Source of the DNA: Theropithecus gelada
Lineage: Eukaryota; Chordata; Mammalia; Primates; Cercopithecidae
Length of the DNA stretch: 64,000 nt
Reading direction: 5' to 3'
Assembly: GCF_003255815.1 (NCBI RefSeq)
Contig: NC_037673.1
Span: 175,528,045 to 175,592,044, forward strand
Shown here: positions 43,013-54,305 of the stretch, piece by piece
How the letters are laid out: each line of letters opens with the position of its first letter
How positions within the stretch are numbered: position 1 is the stretch's first letter
Notes under the pieces: generated by a model
What the model saw: the letters and a program-made list of their open reading frames with translations, nothing else
Database searches by the model: none
Told to the model about the DNA's origin: nothing
Translations under genes and position numbers: made by a program

Positions 43013-43140
43013 TACGTATATATGTATATCTATATATGTGTGTATATATATACACACATAATAACTCATTGAACTGTACACTTAAATTCAATGCATTTTA
43101 TTATATGTAAACTATATCATAATATACTTGATTTTTAAAA

Positions 43141-43593
43141 ACATCATATAGGCCAAATAAAACATGTTTGTTGACTGAATGTGACTCATGTGATATCAGT
43201 TTGCAACCTCAGCTAGAGAGTTAAATGAAGTGAAGGTCAGTCCCCCAATCCTGACCATGTACATGTGGGCCAGTTGCATTATGTGCTCTTAGGACAGACA
43301 CTTTCATTTTTAAGGTTCTTTATTGGGGTGCAGGGGCAAAGAAAAAAGAAAGAGAAAGACAGAGTGACAGAAGGAAGGAAGAAGGGAATGGAGGGAAACA
43401 CCAATTATCATCGCTCCAACTCCTTATTTGGTCCAAATGAAGGTGACTGGTGTGGCCTGCCATAGATGCAATGGGGTGACCCCCCTCAGCCTGAGGCTTA
43501 GTACCTCAGGCTCCCAGGCTTTGAGTCAAGCATCATCTGAACAAGCAAGGCATGCAGCTCCATCTTATGCTGCTGTAGTGACAGAAATGGGTC
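43141..43593. other. Unassigned sequence
   Basis: No clear family. A purine-rich AGAAAGAGAAAGA/GGAAGGAA tract lies at 43340-43395. Confidence 0.3.
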
Positions 43594-43977
43594 CTGATAT
43601 GGTTTGGCTGTGTCCCCACCCAAATCTCATCTTGAATTATAGTTCCCATAATCCCCACGTGTCGTGGGAGGGACATGGTGGCAGGTAATTGAATCATGGG
43701 GATGATTTTCCCCATGCTGTTACCATAATAGTGAGTGAGTTCTCATGATATCTGATGGTTTTATAAGCATCTGATAGTTCCCCCGCTGGCACTTCTCTCT
43801 CCTGCCACCATGTAAAGAAGGACATGTTGCTTCCCCTTCTACCATGATTGTAAGTTTCCGTAGGCCTCCCCAGCCATTCAGAACTGTGAGTCAATTAAAC
43901 CTCTTTCCTTTATAAATTACCCAGTCTTGGGCAGTTCTTTGTAGCAGCATGAGAACAGACTAATACAGTAAATTGGT
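43594..43977 (+). mobile_element. 5' LTR of the MaLR element
   Basis: TGATATGGTTTGGCTGTGTC start, CACGTGTCGTGGGAGGGACA near 43657, GTTTTATAAGCATCTGATAG near 43759, TCAATTAAACCTCTTTCCTT near 43891 and GAGAACAGACTAATACA end. Confidence 0.93.
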
Positions 43978-44657
43978 ACTGGGAGTGGGGTGCTGCTGAA
44001 AAGATTCCTGAAAATGTGGAATTGACTTTGGAACTGGGTAGCAGGCAGAGGTTGAAACAGTTTGGAAGGCTCAGAAGAAGACAGAAAGATGCGGGAAAGT
44101 GTGGAACTTCCTAGAGACTTGTTGAGTGACTTTGACCAAAATGCTGATCATGGTATAGAAAATGAAGTCCAGGCTGAAGTGGTCTCAGATGGAGATTAGA
44201 AATTTGTTGGGAACTGGAATAAAGGTAACTCTTACTATGCCTTTAGCAAAGAGACTTGTGGCATTTTGCCCCTTCCCTAGAGATCTGCGGAACTTTAAAC
44301 TTGAGAGAGGCGATTTAGGGTATCTGGCAGAAGAAATTTCTAAGCAGCAAAGCATTCAAGAGGTGATCTGGGTTCGGGCTGGGTGTGGTGGCTCACGCCT
44401 GTAATCCCAGCACTTTGGGAGGCCGAGGCGGGCAGATCACAAGGTCAGGAGATTGAGACCATCCTGGCTAACACAGTGAAACCCCATCTCTACTAAAAAC
44501 AAAAAAAATTAGCTGGGTGTAGTGGCAGGCACCTGTAGTCCCAGCTACTCGGGAGGTTGAGGCAGGAGAATGGCAAGAACTCGGGAGGTGGAGCTTGCAG
44601 TGAGCTGAGATAGTGCCACTGCACTCCAGCCTGGGCAACAGAGCAAGACTCCATCTC

Positions 44658-44688
<31 letters not shown>

Positions 44689-45906
44689 TGATCTGGGTTC
44701 TCTTAAAAGTGTTCAGTTTTACGCATTCACAAAGAGATGGTTCAGAATTGGAACTTATGTTTAAAAGGGAAGCAGAGTATAAAAATTTGGAATATTTGCA
44801 GCCTGACAATGCAATAGAAAAGAAAAACCCATTTTCTGAGGAGAAATTCAAGCCAGTGGCAAAAATTTGCTTAAGTAGTGAGGAGTCAAATGTTAATCAC
44901 CAAAACAATGGGGAAAATGTCTCCAGGGCATGTCAGAGGCCTTCACAGCAGACCTTCCCATCACAGGCCAGGAGGCCTAGGAGGAAAAAATGGTTTTGTG
45001 GGCTGTGCCCAAGGCCTTAATGCTTTGTGCAGTCTCAGGATTTGGTACCATGTCCCAGCTGTGGTTAATGGGGCCAATATATGAAGTCCAGGCCATTGCT
45101 TCAGAGGGTGCAAGCCCCAAGTTTTGGTGGCTTGCTTGTGGTGTTGGGCTTTGGGGTGCACAGAAGTCAAGAATTTAGGTTTGGGAGCCTCCACCTAGAT
45201 TTCAGAGGATGTATGGAAATGCCTGGATGTCTAGGCAGACGTTTGCTGCAGGGGTGGAGCCCTTGTGAAGAATCTCTGCTAAGGTAGTGTAAAGGGAAAT
45301 GTGGGGTCAGAGCCCCCACACGAGAGTCCCCATTGGGGCACTGCCTAGTTGAGCTGTGAGAAGACAGTCACTGTACTCCACACCCCAGAATTGTAGATCC
45401 ACCAACAGCTTGCACTGTGCACCTGGAAAAGCCACAGACACTCAACACTGGCTTGTGAATGCAGCCAGAAGGGAGTCTGTACCTGCAAAACCACAAAGGT
45501 GGAGCTGCCCAAGGCCATGGGAACTTAACCTCTTGCAACATTGTGACCTGGATGTGAGACATGGAGTCAAAGGAAATTATTTTGGAGCTTTAAGATGTAA
45601 TTACTGCCTCGTTGGATTTTAGACGTGCATAGGGCCTGTAGCCCCTTTGTTTTGCCAAGCTCCTCCCATTTGGGATGGGTGTATTTACCCAATGCCTGTA
45701 CCCACATTGTGTCTAGGAAGAAACTAACTTGCTTTTGATTTTACAGGCTCATAGGTGAAAGGGACTTGCCTTGTCTCAGATGAAACTTTGGACTTGGACT
45801 TTTGGGTTAATGCTGGAATAAGTTAAGACTTTGAGGGACTGTTGGGAAGGCACGATTGTGTTTTAAAATGTGAGGACATGAGATTTGGGAGGGGCCATGG
45901 GCAGAA
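43978..45906 (+). mobile_element. MST-type internal region
   Basis: GTGGAATTGACTTTGGAACT near 44016, GAATTTAGGTTTGGGAGCCT near 45171, CAGGGGTGGAGCCCTTGTGA near 45249 and ATGTGAGACATGGAGTCAAA near 45551 follow the known MaLR internal sequence. Frames are broken; short peptides are gag-like relics at most. Confidence 0.88.
44377..44684 (+). mobile_element. Alu SINE, sense, inside the MaLR internal region
   Basis: GGCTGGGTGTGGTGGCTCAC start, pure 27-A tail (44658-44684). GAGGTGATCTGGGTTC flanks it at 44360-44375 and 44685-44700. The long pure tail and close match to consensus suggest a young Alu. Confidence 0.97.
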
Positions 45907-46276
45907 TGATATGTTTGGCTGTATCCCCACTCAAATTTCGTCTTGAATTGTAGTTCCCATAATACCCACATGTTGTGGGAGAGACATGGAGGGGGGTAAT
46001 TGAATCATGGGGGCAGCTTTCCCCGTGTTGTTCTCATGATAGTGAATGAGTTCTCATGAAATCTGATGGTTTTGTAATCATCTGGCATTTCCCCTGCTGG
46101 CATTTCTCTCTCCTGCCACCATGTGAAGAAGGACATGTTTGCTTCCCCTTCTAACATGAATGTAAGTTTCCTGAGGGCTCCCCAGCCATCTGGAACTGTG
46201 AGTAAATTAAACCTCTTTCTTTTATAAAGAAAGAAAGAGACTGTTCTTTATAGCAGCATGAGAACAGACTAATACA
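45907..46276 (+). mobile_element. 3' LTR of the MaLR element
   Basis: TGATATGTTTGGCTGTATCC start, CACATGTTGTGGGAGAGACA near 45967, GTTTTGTAATCATCTGGCAT near 46069 and GAGAACAGACTAATACA end. Its differences from the 5' LTR give a rough age. Confidence 0.93.
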
Positions 46277-46319
46277 GACACAATTTCACCCCATCTAAAC
46301 CCTCTTCCTAGATACCCAG

Positions 46320-46640
46320 GAAGGCAACATTCCCAGCCTCCTTAAAGTTGGGTGGGGACCATGTGACTAAATCCTGGCCAATAAGATGTTGTGAAAGGAA
46401 TGTACACCACCTCTAGAACTGGCCATAAAAACAAACTGCCATGCACTTCCCAGCTCTCTTCCTCTTCCACCACCACTTTGGAGGCCGGGTGGTTGGACAT
46501 CCAGCTGGTGCAGCCTCAGCATGGAACAGGCCCAGATTCCACAGTCACTGCTTGGCAAAAGCTGTGAGGAGACAAGACACCCAACCTACTTCTGGCTTTC
46601 TGTGAGCAAGAAATAAATATTTGTTGCGTCTAAACTCTGA
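46320..46640 (+). mobile_element. Ancient LTR-like repeat, sense
   Basis: GGGTGGGGACCATGTGACTA near 46350, ATCCTGGCCAATAAGATGTT near 46371 and AGCAAGAAATAAATATTTGT near 46604 follow an old LTR-like family ending in a poly(A)-signal region. Family name uncertain. Confidence 0.5.
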
Positions 46641-46734
46641 GAACTGGAGGTTGTTATCCTAGCTAATCCCTAACACGGGCATGTCACACAGACTTCTGGG
46701 TGTGTATCCACTTCTATTACTGTGAAAAACACCA

Positions 46735-47745
46735 AAAGAAAACAGGAAAGTTTATTGGCTCTTATGTTTTTTTACTACCATCATAAAAAACTCAACAGTA
46801 ATAAAACAAACAACTCAAGTACAAAATGGGCGAAGACATGAACAGATATTTCACCAAAGAGTAGATGGAGATAGCCAAAAAGCATACAGAAACATGTTCC
46901 TCATCATCGGCCATTAGGGAAATGCAAATGCAAAGCAGAAGGAAATATCACTACACACCTATGAAAACAACTATAGTTTAAAAAAAAAATGCTAGCAAGA
47001 CCACAGAAAGTGGTTCTCTTATCCATTGCTGGTGAGAATGTAAAACTGTCAGTGTCTCACAAAGCTAAACCTGCATCATAATACCCAGCCCTCACACCTC
47101 GCATTTATTCAGAGAAATGAAAATTGACATTTGTGTGAAAACCTATACGTGAATATTCACAGAACCTTTATTCGCCATACTTGCAGAAACTCTGGTACAT
47201 GCATATAATGGAACACTACTCAGCAGTAAAAAGGAACAAACTATTGTTACTTGGATCTCAAGAGAATGAACACTGAGTGAAAAGTCAGCCTTGAAAGATG
47301 ATGTAGTGTATGATTCCTTTTGTACAACATTCTCATAATGACAAAACAATAGAAATGGAGAACAGATTAGTAGTTGCTGGAAGACAGGGACAGGGAGGGG
47401 GAGGTTACAAATTCCAAGTATGAAGAGGTAGTGCAGGGTCGTGCATTGTGATGATGATGTGTCTTGACTCCAGTGGTGGTGATCGAAATTTACACACAGA
47501 TTGAAATTGCATAGAACAGAGAGAATGAGAGAGGAATGACTGCAATATTAACAATAATGAGAACTGAATAAGGTCTAGAGTCTAGTAGCATGGTTGTACC
47601 AATGTCAATTCCCTGGTTTTGATCTTGTGCTGTGGTTATGTAAGATGTCAGCATTGAGAGTAGCTGAGAGAAGCTTACAAGGGACTCTGTACAATTTTGC
47701 AACTTCCTGCAAGTGTACAATTATTTCAAAATAATTTTTTTCCCA
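46735..47745 (+). mobile_element. Third L1 3' end (old L1M), sense
   Basis: ATGGGCGAAGACATGAACAG near 46827, CATTGCTGGTGAGAATGTAA near 47023, GCATATAATGGAACACTACT near 47201, CAGATTAGTAGTTGCTGGAA near 47363 and CAAGTGTACAATTATTTCAA near 47710 follow ORF2 end to 3' UTR. No intact frame. Confidence 0.88.
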
Positions 47746-49884
47746 CAGGGTAAGACATGAGCAATGATGATTCCAACCAGAGACCGTCCACTAAGTGGAC
47801 CTGTGGCCAAAACACTAGGCGTTCTCACCGTGATTCCTACCTGCTCTGGTGAAGTAGTATTTCTCCTCCAGTTTTAATAAAGAGGACGAGTTGTTATTTT
47901 TCTTCCCAGCAAGCCAAAAATAGCAGCAACGATCCCCACCACCCAGGGGTATGACATACATCCTGAGAAGCAAAGCTCCTGCACCGAGGCTTGCTGGAAG
48001 CTAGAAAGCAGCCATGTCCGTCCATGGCATGAGTGTGAGCTAAGCCCCTCCTAGGTGCCAGGGACTGTGCTTGATGTTGAGTGGAGAACAGGCTGAAGAA
48101 GACTTGGGGAGACAGTCAGGGAACTCAGAGTCCAGGTGGAAGAGAATGATGACTTGGCCAGGAGGTTGTAGTGGGGAGGAAGAGAAAGCATGGATTTGAG
48201 ACTCCTCTGGAGGTAAAATAAACAGGACTTGGGGATTGTTTGGATGTGGACAGTGATGGAGAGGTACCTAGGGTGACTTCCTGGCCTACCCTCTCAACTT
48301 TTGTGACAAAAGCCAATGCCTCCAAATCAAGATTTCATTGCTTGGGCATCGAGACGTCCCAAACTCTTTGCACAAGTTTTCTGTTCCAGTGGCCGGCGCT
48401 CAGAATCTCCCTCCCCTGGGCCTGCTGGAGACTGTGGGACTGATAATGGGAGCCAGAAGAGGGTAGCCCCTGGAAAGCTCCATCCCAGGGTGGGTCTGCT
48501 TTGGGCTATGCCTGTGCAAAGCCCTCCACCAACTCCAGGGGTGGCCGGTGCAGATCTTGTTCCCAGTCCTGAGATGGAGCGAGGGGAGGATATGCTCCCG
48601 TGGGGAAGACTGGAGGAGGAGCAGATGGGATGGGGCAGAGCAGGTTCAAGCTTTGAGCGGCTGGAATGGTCAGTGGCCTGTCCAAGCTCAAGGTTGGAGT
48701 TCCTGAGCTGGGAATCATCAACCCATACAGCTTTGCCTGGAGATGGTTTAAAGTGAGCAGGAACAAGAGCTGAGGACAGGGGCTGAGTTTAAAGATTGTG
48801 TGAAGGATGGAGAGACAGAGAAGGGGCAGTCCATCGGGTAGAAGAAAAGCAGCAGAGTGCTGGGGCAGGGGCGCAGAGAGAATGACAGATCCAGAAAGAC
48901 ACTCTGGGATCTGTGAGCTGAGAGGTGACAGCGCAGACATATCCACTGAACCGGAGCCCTGCTGGCCTCTGCTAGTCACGTCACACACAGTGGGGAGCAC
49001 GGGGCCTTCAGGCCACTTGTCCCATGGACACCTGGTCATGCTGACCTGGGTCAAGGGCACAGACCACTGCCCTGGAGGGCCAGCGTAGGGAACTGGCTGC
49101 CTTCCTGCGTGAATCGGGGCTCTCTCCTTGCCCGCCTGGGCACCTCCAATGGAGAGTCTCTGGTGAGGAGACCAGGCGCCCTGGAGTGTTATGTGTTTCT
49201 GCTCAAGGGACCCTTTCCGTGGGTCCACTGGTGAAGGAAGCCCCTTGACTTCCTTCTGAGAATCATCAGGGCTGGGACGCGGCCTGGAAGTGTTGGGCAA
49301 AAGGCTCTCTCCCCTCACCCAGAGGGGGGAATGAGCCGGGAGAAGGAGCCTGGAGCTCCTGAGGTCTCGTGTGGGGAGCAGGGTGAAAAGGATCGAAGGA
49401 CAGGACCCTGCTGAGGCTAAGGGAGCCCCTGGCCTGGCTGCACCAGGCCCTCCTGCCACTGGCTTATTTCCCCCACTTAAGCCACTGGGGTGGGTGCCTG
49501 AGAATAAACTGACAGGGGCCTCCCATCCCTCCATCCAGGCGTCTCTCCCTGCTGGACCCGCCTCCTTGACTTGGGAACAGACCAGAGTCCTAGCCAGGCT
49601 GTCTGGACTCCCGACAGCCACTGCCTATGCCCACCCCCACGTTCCATATGTTCCGAGGACCTAGCAGACTCCAGTCTGGCTGTAGCCAGCTCACCTCACC
49701 TTCCCCAACCAAAAGCTGGGGAGACCCAGGCGGGTGACGGTTCCTCTGTGGGGGATTTGTCCCCCACACTGTTTAGATTCTCAAAACATAAGATCCAGTT
49801 TGTTAGCCCCTTCCCATGAAACACCTGGGCCTGCAGACTCCAAAATTAGACAGAAGAAGCTCCTCTGGGAATTCGAAGACACCT
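47746..49884. other. Unassigned GC-rich sequence
   Basis: No repeat or exon recognised in 2.1 kb, apart from a possible MIR scrap near 48040-48085. A 371-codon minus-strand open frame (48506-49621) has no domain I recognise. Its proline/serine/leucine-rich make-up and competing plus-strand frames suggest chance openness. Confidence 0.35.
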
Positions 49885-50065
49885 TCTCTGCTAATTCTCC
49901 TGCTCCTGAGTGGTTTTCACAGCTCATTAGAGCCACCAGGACCGGCCTGGCCTCCCTAATGAGCCAGCGCTTCCTCAGCTGGGAAGTCCTCTGGCCCTAA
50001 TGAGTTTTTCTCGGCCATAAATGTACAGGCTGTGTGTCAAGAATGGGGAACTGGCATTTATGGCG
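49885..50065. promoter_or_regulatory. Candidate non-coding regulatory element, homeodomain-motif cluster
   Basis: CTAATT (49891), CTCATTAG (49923-49930), CTAATGAG (49956-49963) and CTAATGAG (49997-50004) lie within 115 bp, followed by CCATAAA (50015) and TTTATGG (50057). TAATGAG is a strong Antp/paired-class homeodomain core, and TTTAT fits posterior HOX/CDX sites. This AT-rich block stands in GC-rich, repeat-free DNA. Function is inference. Confidence 0.4.
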
Positions 50066-51399
50066 GATCCCGGTTTTAACAAGGCCGGGCAGGGAACTCT
50101 TTCAGGTAAGCCCAGAGAATGCCACCTGTGGCAGGGCAGGGACAGAGGCATGATTTGGGTGGCTCAGGACAGTGACATGACCTTGAGGAGGTACATCCGG
50201 CCTCTCCCACATGGGCAGCATCCTCTCTGACCCGCTTCCTCAGCCCTGGCTCCCAGCCTGGCCCCCACCCCCAGGCTATCTGACCAGCCCTCGCCAGCCC
50301 TGCCAGCTACAGCTGCAAAATGGGATGCAGAGGCTACAAGGTCCAAGGGTATCCCCAGGGAGGGAGTGAAGACAGCGGGCAGGATGGCGATTCCAGGAGA
50401 TGCTGTTCCCCCTCCCCTGCGGGGCAGTGACAGCCCTGGGGAACCCACTTTTAGAACAACACACCAGGCTGATTTGCGGAGGTGCCAAAACCTTCCAAAA
50501 GCCAGACCACGGGATGTGGACCTGCTGCTGCTGCTGCTGGACCTGGGGAAGCTGGACAGGTCGCTCACCACACTGCTGCAGGTGTCAGCAGAGCAGGCTG
50601 GGCAGGCACCGCTCCTCCAGCCCCAGCAACAGGCCTGGGAACAGCCCACCAGGAGGCCCCGGGGGAGCTTCGGTCTCCAGCTTCTTAATGGGCCCCTGTA
50701 TGCTACACTCAGCTGCTGCTGGTAACGCTGGAGCCCTCAGGTCCATTTGTGCAGCGAGCCCTGGGCCCCAGAGGACGTCGCTAATCAGCTTCTTTGCTGG
50801 CCAGGGGATACTCGCAGGCCTCACTGTGGGGCCACTGCAGCTGATCGGGTGCCTGGCCTGCCAGTGGCGCCTCGCGTGTAGCCCCTCCCTGTTGGTAACC
50901 CCCCTTAGCCCCTGCACCCTGTTCTTCTCCCACCGGCCCTCAGGCCAGCTCTCCACCTGTCCCCCGCTCTCCCGGGCTGGCTGGAAGCCCTGGTCTGGGA
51001 AGCAGCTTTCCTGTGTGAGGAACCCAGAGCCAGGCCTCAGGACACCACACACACGTCTGCTGCAAACAGCTCTTGCCTCTCGGGCCCCTTGCCAGCTTTT
51101 GATTCATGCAACTTAGAAAATAAGACACATTTTCATGCCGTTGGCCACGTTTACGAAGGAGAACTGTGTTTAATTGACTGGCCCAGGACCTGCCCTCTCA
51201 TCCGCCGGTGGAGGCGCAGGCTCCTCCAGGTGCCTCTCACTCTTTCCTGGGCCTGGGTCAAAAGGGCTAAACCTGCTCCAACAGCCAAAGCAGCCAGGCC
51301 TCACTCTTCCAGATGAGCACTTCGGGGCAAGCGTTTTCTTCCCAGTCTCAATCCTCAGCCCTTCCCCCTACCATCTTGTTTCCATAATCCTGAGGCTCA
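50066..51399. other. Unassigned GC-rich sequence
   Basis: Includes a short (CTG)5 run near 50522 and competing open frames on both strands near 50.2-51.1 kb. No exon recognised. Confidence 0.3.
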
Positions 51400-51560
51400 G
51401 GCAATTAAAATAAAATATCCTTGTAGTCTCTAGATGTTTACTAAACCAGCTGGTAATGAGCTGGGCAGGATCATCTCTATTACATAAAGGAGAAGAACAA
51501 AGAATTGGGAATATGGAAGACATTCAAATGTCTTAATTAGTGCTTCCATCTGTAAAAGTT
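51400..51560. promoter_or_regulatory. Candidate non-coding regulatory element, E-box plus homeodomain sites
   Basis: CAGCTG (51447-51452) lies 1 bp from TAATGAG (51454-51460), with GGCAATTAAAATAAAA near 51400 and CTTAATTAG at 51532-51540. The block is AT-rich and repeat-free within GC-rich DNA. Confidence 0.35.
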
Positions 51561-52259
51561 GCTCCATCACTAAGAGCATCTCTCAGAGGCCCATCATGGA
51601 AAGGCCAGGGTCCCTAAAGCCCCAGTGCAGACAGCAGCAGCACTGTCAAAGGCGAGCTTTGGTCTCGGCCAGGCAGGCCACCGTTCCACACTCAGGGGTC
51701 TGGGGACCCTGAGGCTTCAGATGACAGCGGGGCCCCGGGTGGGGTCCAAGCTCTGCATGGACTCCTGGAAAGGGAGAGACGGGCAGTGTCTACAAGCAGA
51801 TGTAGCCGACAATGAGGCAGAGCCCTGGGCTCCAGATGGCTCCCACACTGGGGCAAGACTTGGCTGTGCCCCTCACCACACCACGGGCAGTCCCTGTGCC
51901 TGGCTGGGGAAATTCCTCCAGCTCCCAGCCTCTTTCTCACCCTCCCTGAAGGTTTCTGGGTTCCCTCACAGCCTCTGCTGAAGCCTGAGCACCAGAGAAC
52001 CCAGAGGATGAGCGAGCTACAGACTGCCCTTCACCTCGGGGCGGCAGCCAGGACCCCCAGGCTCGCCCAGGCAGCAGGGCTGGCCTTGTGGGTGGGAGGG
52101 CAGCATGACAGTGGGAGGTGACAGTACCGAGCAGAGCTCTAGGGTCAGAGAGTCAGGCTGAGCCTGTGCCTCGGCCCTGGTCCTGCCCCATGGGCTACCC
52201 ATGGTTCCCCCTTCTTGGTGATGTCATCCCAGATCGCTTCATAATAAGCACAGCCCTGT
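51561..52259. other. Unassigned sequence
   Basis: I see no recognisable repeat or exon. Confidence 0.3.
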
Positions 52260-52400
52260 GTCCTGAGTCCTGCCTGGGGTCAGGCCTGGGCTAAGCACTC
52301 CACCACATTCACCGTCTCGCCAAGACCTCACCATAACCCCATGGGGTGGTTCTGTTATTAGCCCACTTTACATCAAGGCAGAGAGAGGAGAACAGCCATC
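52260..52400 (+). mobile_element. MIR SINE fragment, sense
   Basis: GGTCAGGCCTGGGCTAAGCA near 52277, CATAACCCCATGGGGTGGTT near 52332 and TTAGCCCACTTTACATCAAG near 52358 follow the MIR core. Confidence 0.75.
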
Positions 52401-53856
52401 TCAACCCGCCAGCTGGAGCCGGGGGTTCAGAGAGCTCGGAGCTCCGCTGCACACCACGTACCCGGAGCTGCTGCCTTCGGCCAGCGTCCATCCCCAGCCT
52501 CCCAAGCTTGGCCCAAGCCCCCGGGCCTTTGTGGAGGACACCCTGGACCCATCTCTGAGCACACCCAATATTCCCTCATCCCACAGTTCCTGCCTCCCCA
52601 CCTCTGAGCCCAGCACCTCGCAGAGGCCTGAGGAGGGCACAGGCTCGGTAAACATGGGTGGAACTACACTGACTGAAGGTTGGAGACTCTCTTGAATTAA
52701 ACCACGATGGATGACTCTTTTCAAAGCAGGGCAATGAGAGAGGAAGAAAGTAAAGCTGACGTGAGTAGCCTTAGGCTTTCAGCAGGCCCAATTTAACAGT
52801 TCAAGAAGTTGCCACTATTGAACAATAATTCTTCCCTGCGAAGCGCCCTGGTCTAACGCTGGACAGAGTCCTCTGAGCTGTGCTAAGCCAGTTCCCTGCC
52901 TTTATGGGTCTTATGTCTTAAACCTTTGAAAGTAAACGTCAAATATATGACACTCCTGGGGCAAGACTCTCACTGGCCACATTTCTGGAATACCTGAGAC
53001 GTTAAATAGCCAAACTTCAAATGGATTCCACAAACTTGTTGAGTATCTACAAGAAGAATTGGATAATGCCCTCGTCCTTGAGGAAGACACGGGAGAGGAG
53101 GACGAAACATGAGACAGTTGGGATGCGTTAGGGTAAAGGCTTTACTGAAAGGACTTACGAATCGAATCGCTACATTCCCCCCACTTAGCCAGGGGCAAAG
53201 GTAATTCTGTCGTGGCCGGGGTGGGGTGGGAGGGAAGGGATGCAGGCGGGGATAGTGTTTGACAGAGGAAAGGCGTTTGACTTGACCTTGAGGGAGAAAT
53301 CAGAAGGTCAGCAGGGGCAGGATATTGGATATTCCACGCAGAGGGCGCAGCGCACTCAAACACCCAGTGACGAGAGGCTGTCAGCGCAGGGAGCTGCAAC
53401 CGCCCGCTCCTCCATCGGCCTGAGGGTCCCCTCGTGGCGTCTTCCGAGTGCTATAGGACACCTTGCTCCTACTGCACCCTCCCCGCCTTGCAATGCCTTC
53501 GTATTTCTCTCATCTGCTTTTGTCTTTTCTCCTTTCCTTTTCTCCCTTACATATCCAACAGACACCTTTTCCACTTTGCTGCAATTATTAATTCATGGAT
53601 TGATTAAATCATCTACTCCACAGATACTTACAGATGAGCTGCTGTGTGCAGCGTTCAAGGAAGGCACAGAGGAATCGGGATCGGGCGCCTGCCCCAAAAT
53701 CCCACACAAAGGGGACAGCAGGAGGAGGGCCGCTCAGCTGCGGGAGGTGGACGGGGAGAGGGAGGTTTCAAGGCCAAGTGGAAGAAGTGGCGATGGGGGG
53801 AGGTATTCCAGGTGGGTACACTCTCACCCACTCATTCACACCATCCACACTGCCCA
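52401..53856. other. Unassigned sequence
   Basis: No clear family. A block at 53025-53070 recurs with about 38/46 matches at 55059-55104. Confidence 0.3.

Positions 53857-53901
<45 letters not shown>
53857..53901. repeat. (CA)n microsatellite
   Basis: About 22 uninterrupted CA units; probably length-variable. Confidence 0.97.
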
Positions 53902-53907
<6 letters not shown>

Positions 53908-53993
53908 TGCTTCTCTGCTGTATACCTCAGAGACCATCTATGCAAACCTGATGGAAGTGTGTTTAGTGTATTTCATTAAAAGATGCTTGGTCA

Positions 53994-54291
53994 GGCGGGG
54001 CGCGGTGGCTCACGCCTGTAATCCCAGCACTTTGGGAGGCTGAGGCGGGCGGATCACGAGGTCAGGAGATTGAGACCATCCTGGCTAACACAGTGAAACC
54101 CCGTCTCTACTAAAAATACAAAAAAATTAGCCGGGCGTGGTGCCAGGTGCCTGTAGTCCCAGCTACTCAGGAGGCTGAGGCAGGAGAATTGCATGAATCC
54201 GGGAGGCGGAGCTTGCAGTGAGCCGAGATAGCGCCACTGCACTCTAGCCTGGGTGACACAGCGAGACTCCGTCCGTCTCAAAAAAAAAAAA
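53994..54291 (+). mobile_element. Alu SINE, sense
   Basis: GGCGGGGCGCGGTGGCTCAC start, both monomers, a GTCCGTCTCA local duplication before a short A tail. AAGATGCTTGGTCA flanks it at 53980-53993 and 54292-54305. Confidence 0.97.
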
Positions 54292-54305
54292 AAGATGCTT
54301 GGTCA

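Larger units (their letters stand above)
41570..43140 (+). mobile_element. Second L1 3' end, sense, with a solo LTR in its 3' UTR
   Basis: CTAGAAGAAAACTTAGGTGG near 41602 starts another copy of the ORF2 3' part; CCTATGAGCCAGCAATCTAC near 42162, GGAATAATAATTAGCAATAA near 42339, and after the LTR CTCATTGAACTGTACACTTA near 43067 with the terminal GTAAACTATATCATAATATA. It repeats the region covered at 40380-41017, so it is a separate insertion. Confidence 0.88.
43594..46276 (+). mobile_element. Structurally complete MST-type MaLR element (LTR-internal-LTR)
   Basis: The 5' LTR (43594-43977), internal region (43978-45906) and 3' LTR (45907-46276) lie in the same orientation with TG...CA LTR ends. 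A primer-site-like GTAAATTGGTACTGGGAGTG starts the internal part and a purine-rich stretch (GAGATTTGGGAGGGG) precedes the 3' LTR. MaLR internals have no coding capacity for reverse transcriptase, and none is seen. A later Alu adds about 325 bp. Clear 5-bp duplications are not visible. Confidence 0.9.

Noticed and set aside
48506..49621. 371-codon minus-strand open frame
   Set aside because: GC-rich region, no recognisable domain, proline/serine/leucine-rich make-up, competing plus-strand frames and no visible splice or start context. Chance openness is the simplest reading.
50522..50537. Short CTG run as a possible expansion locus
   Set aside because: Only about five units, within normal background.
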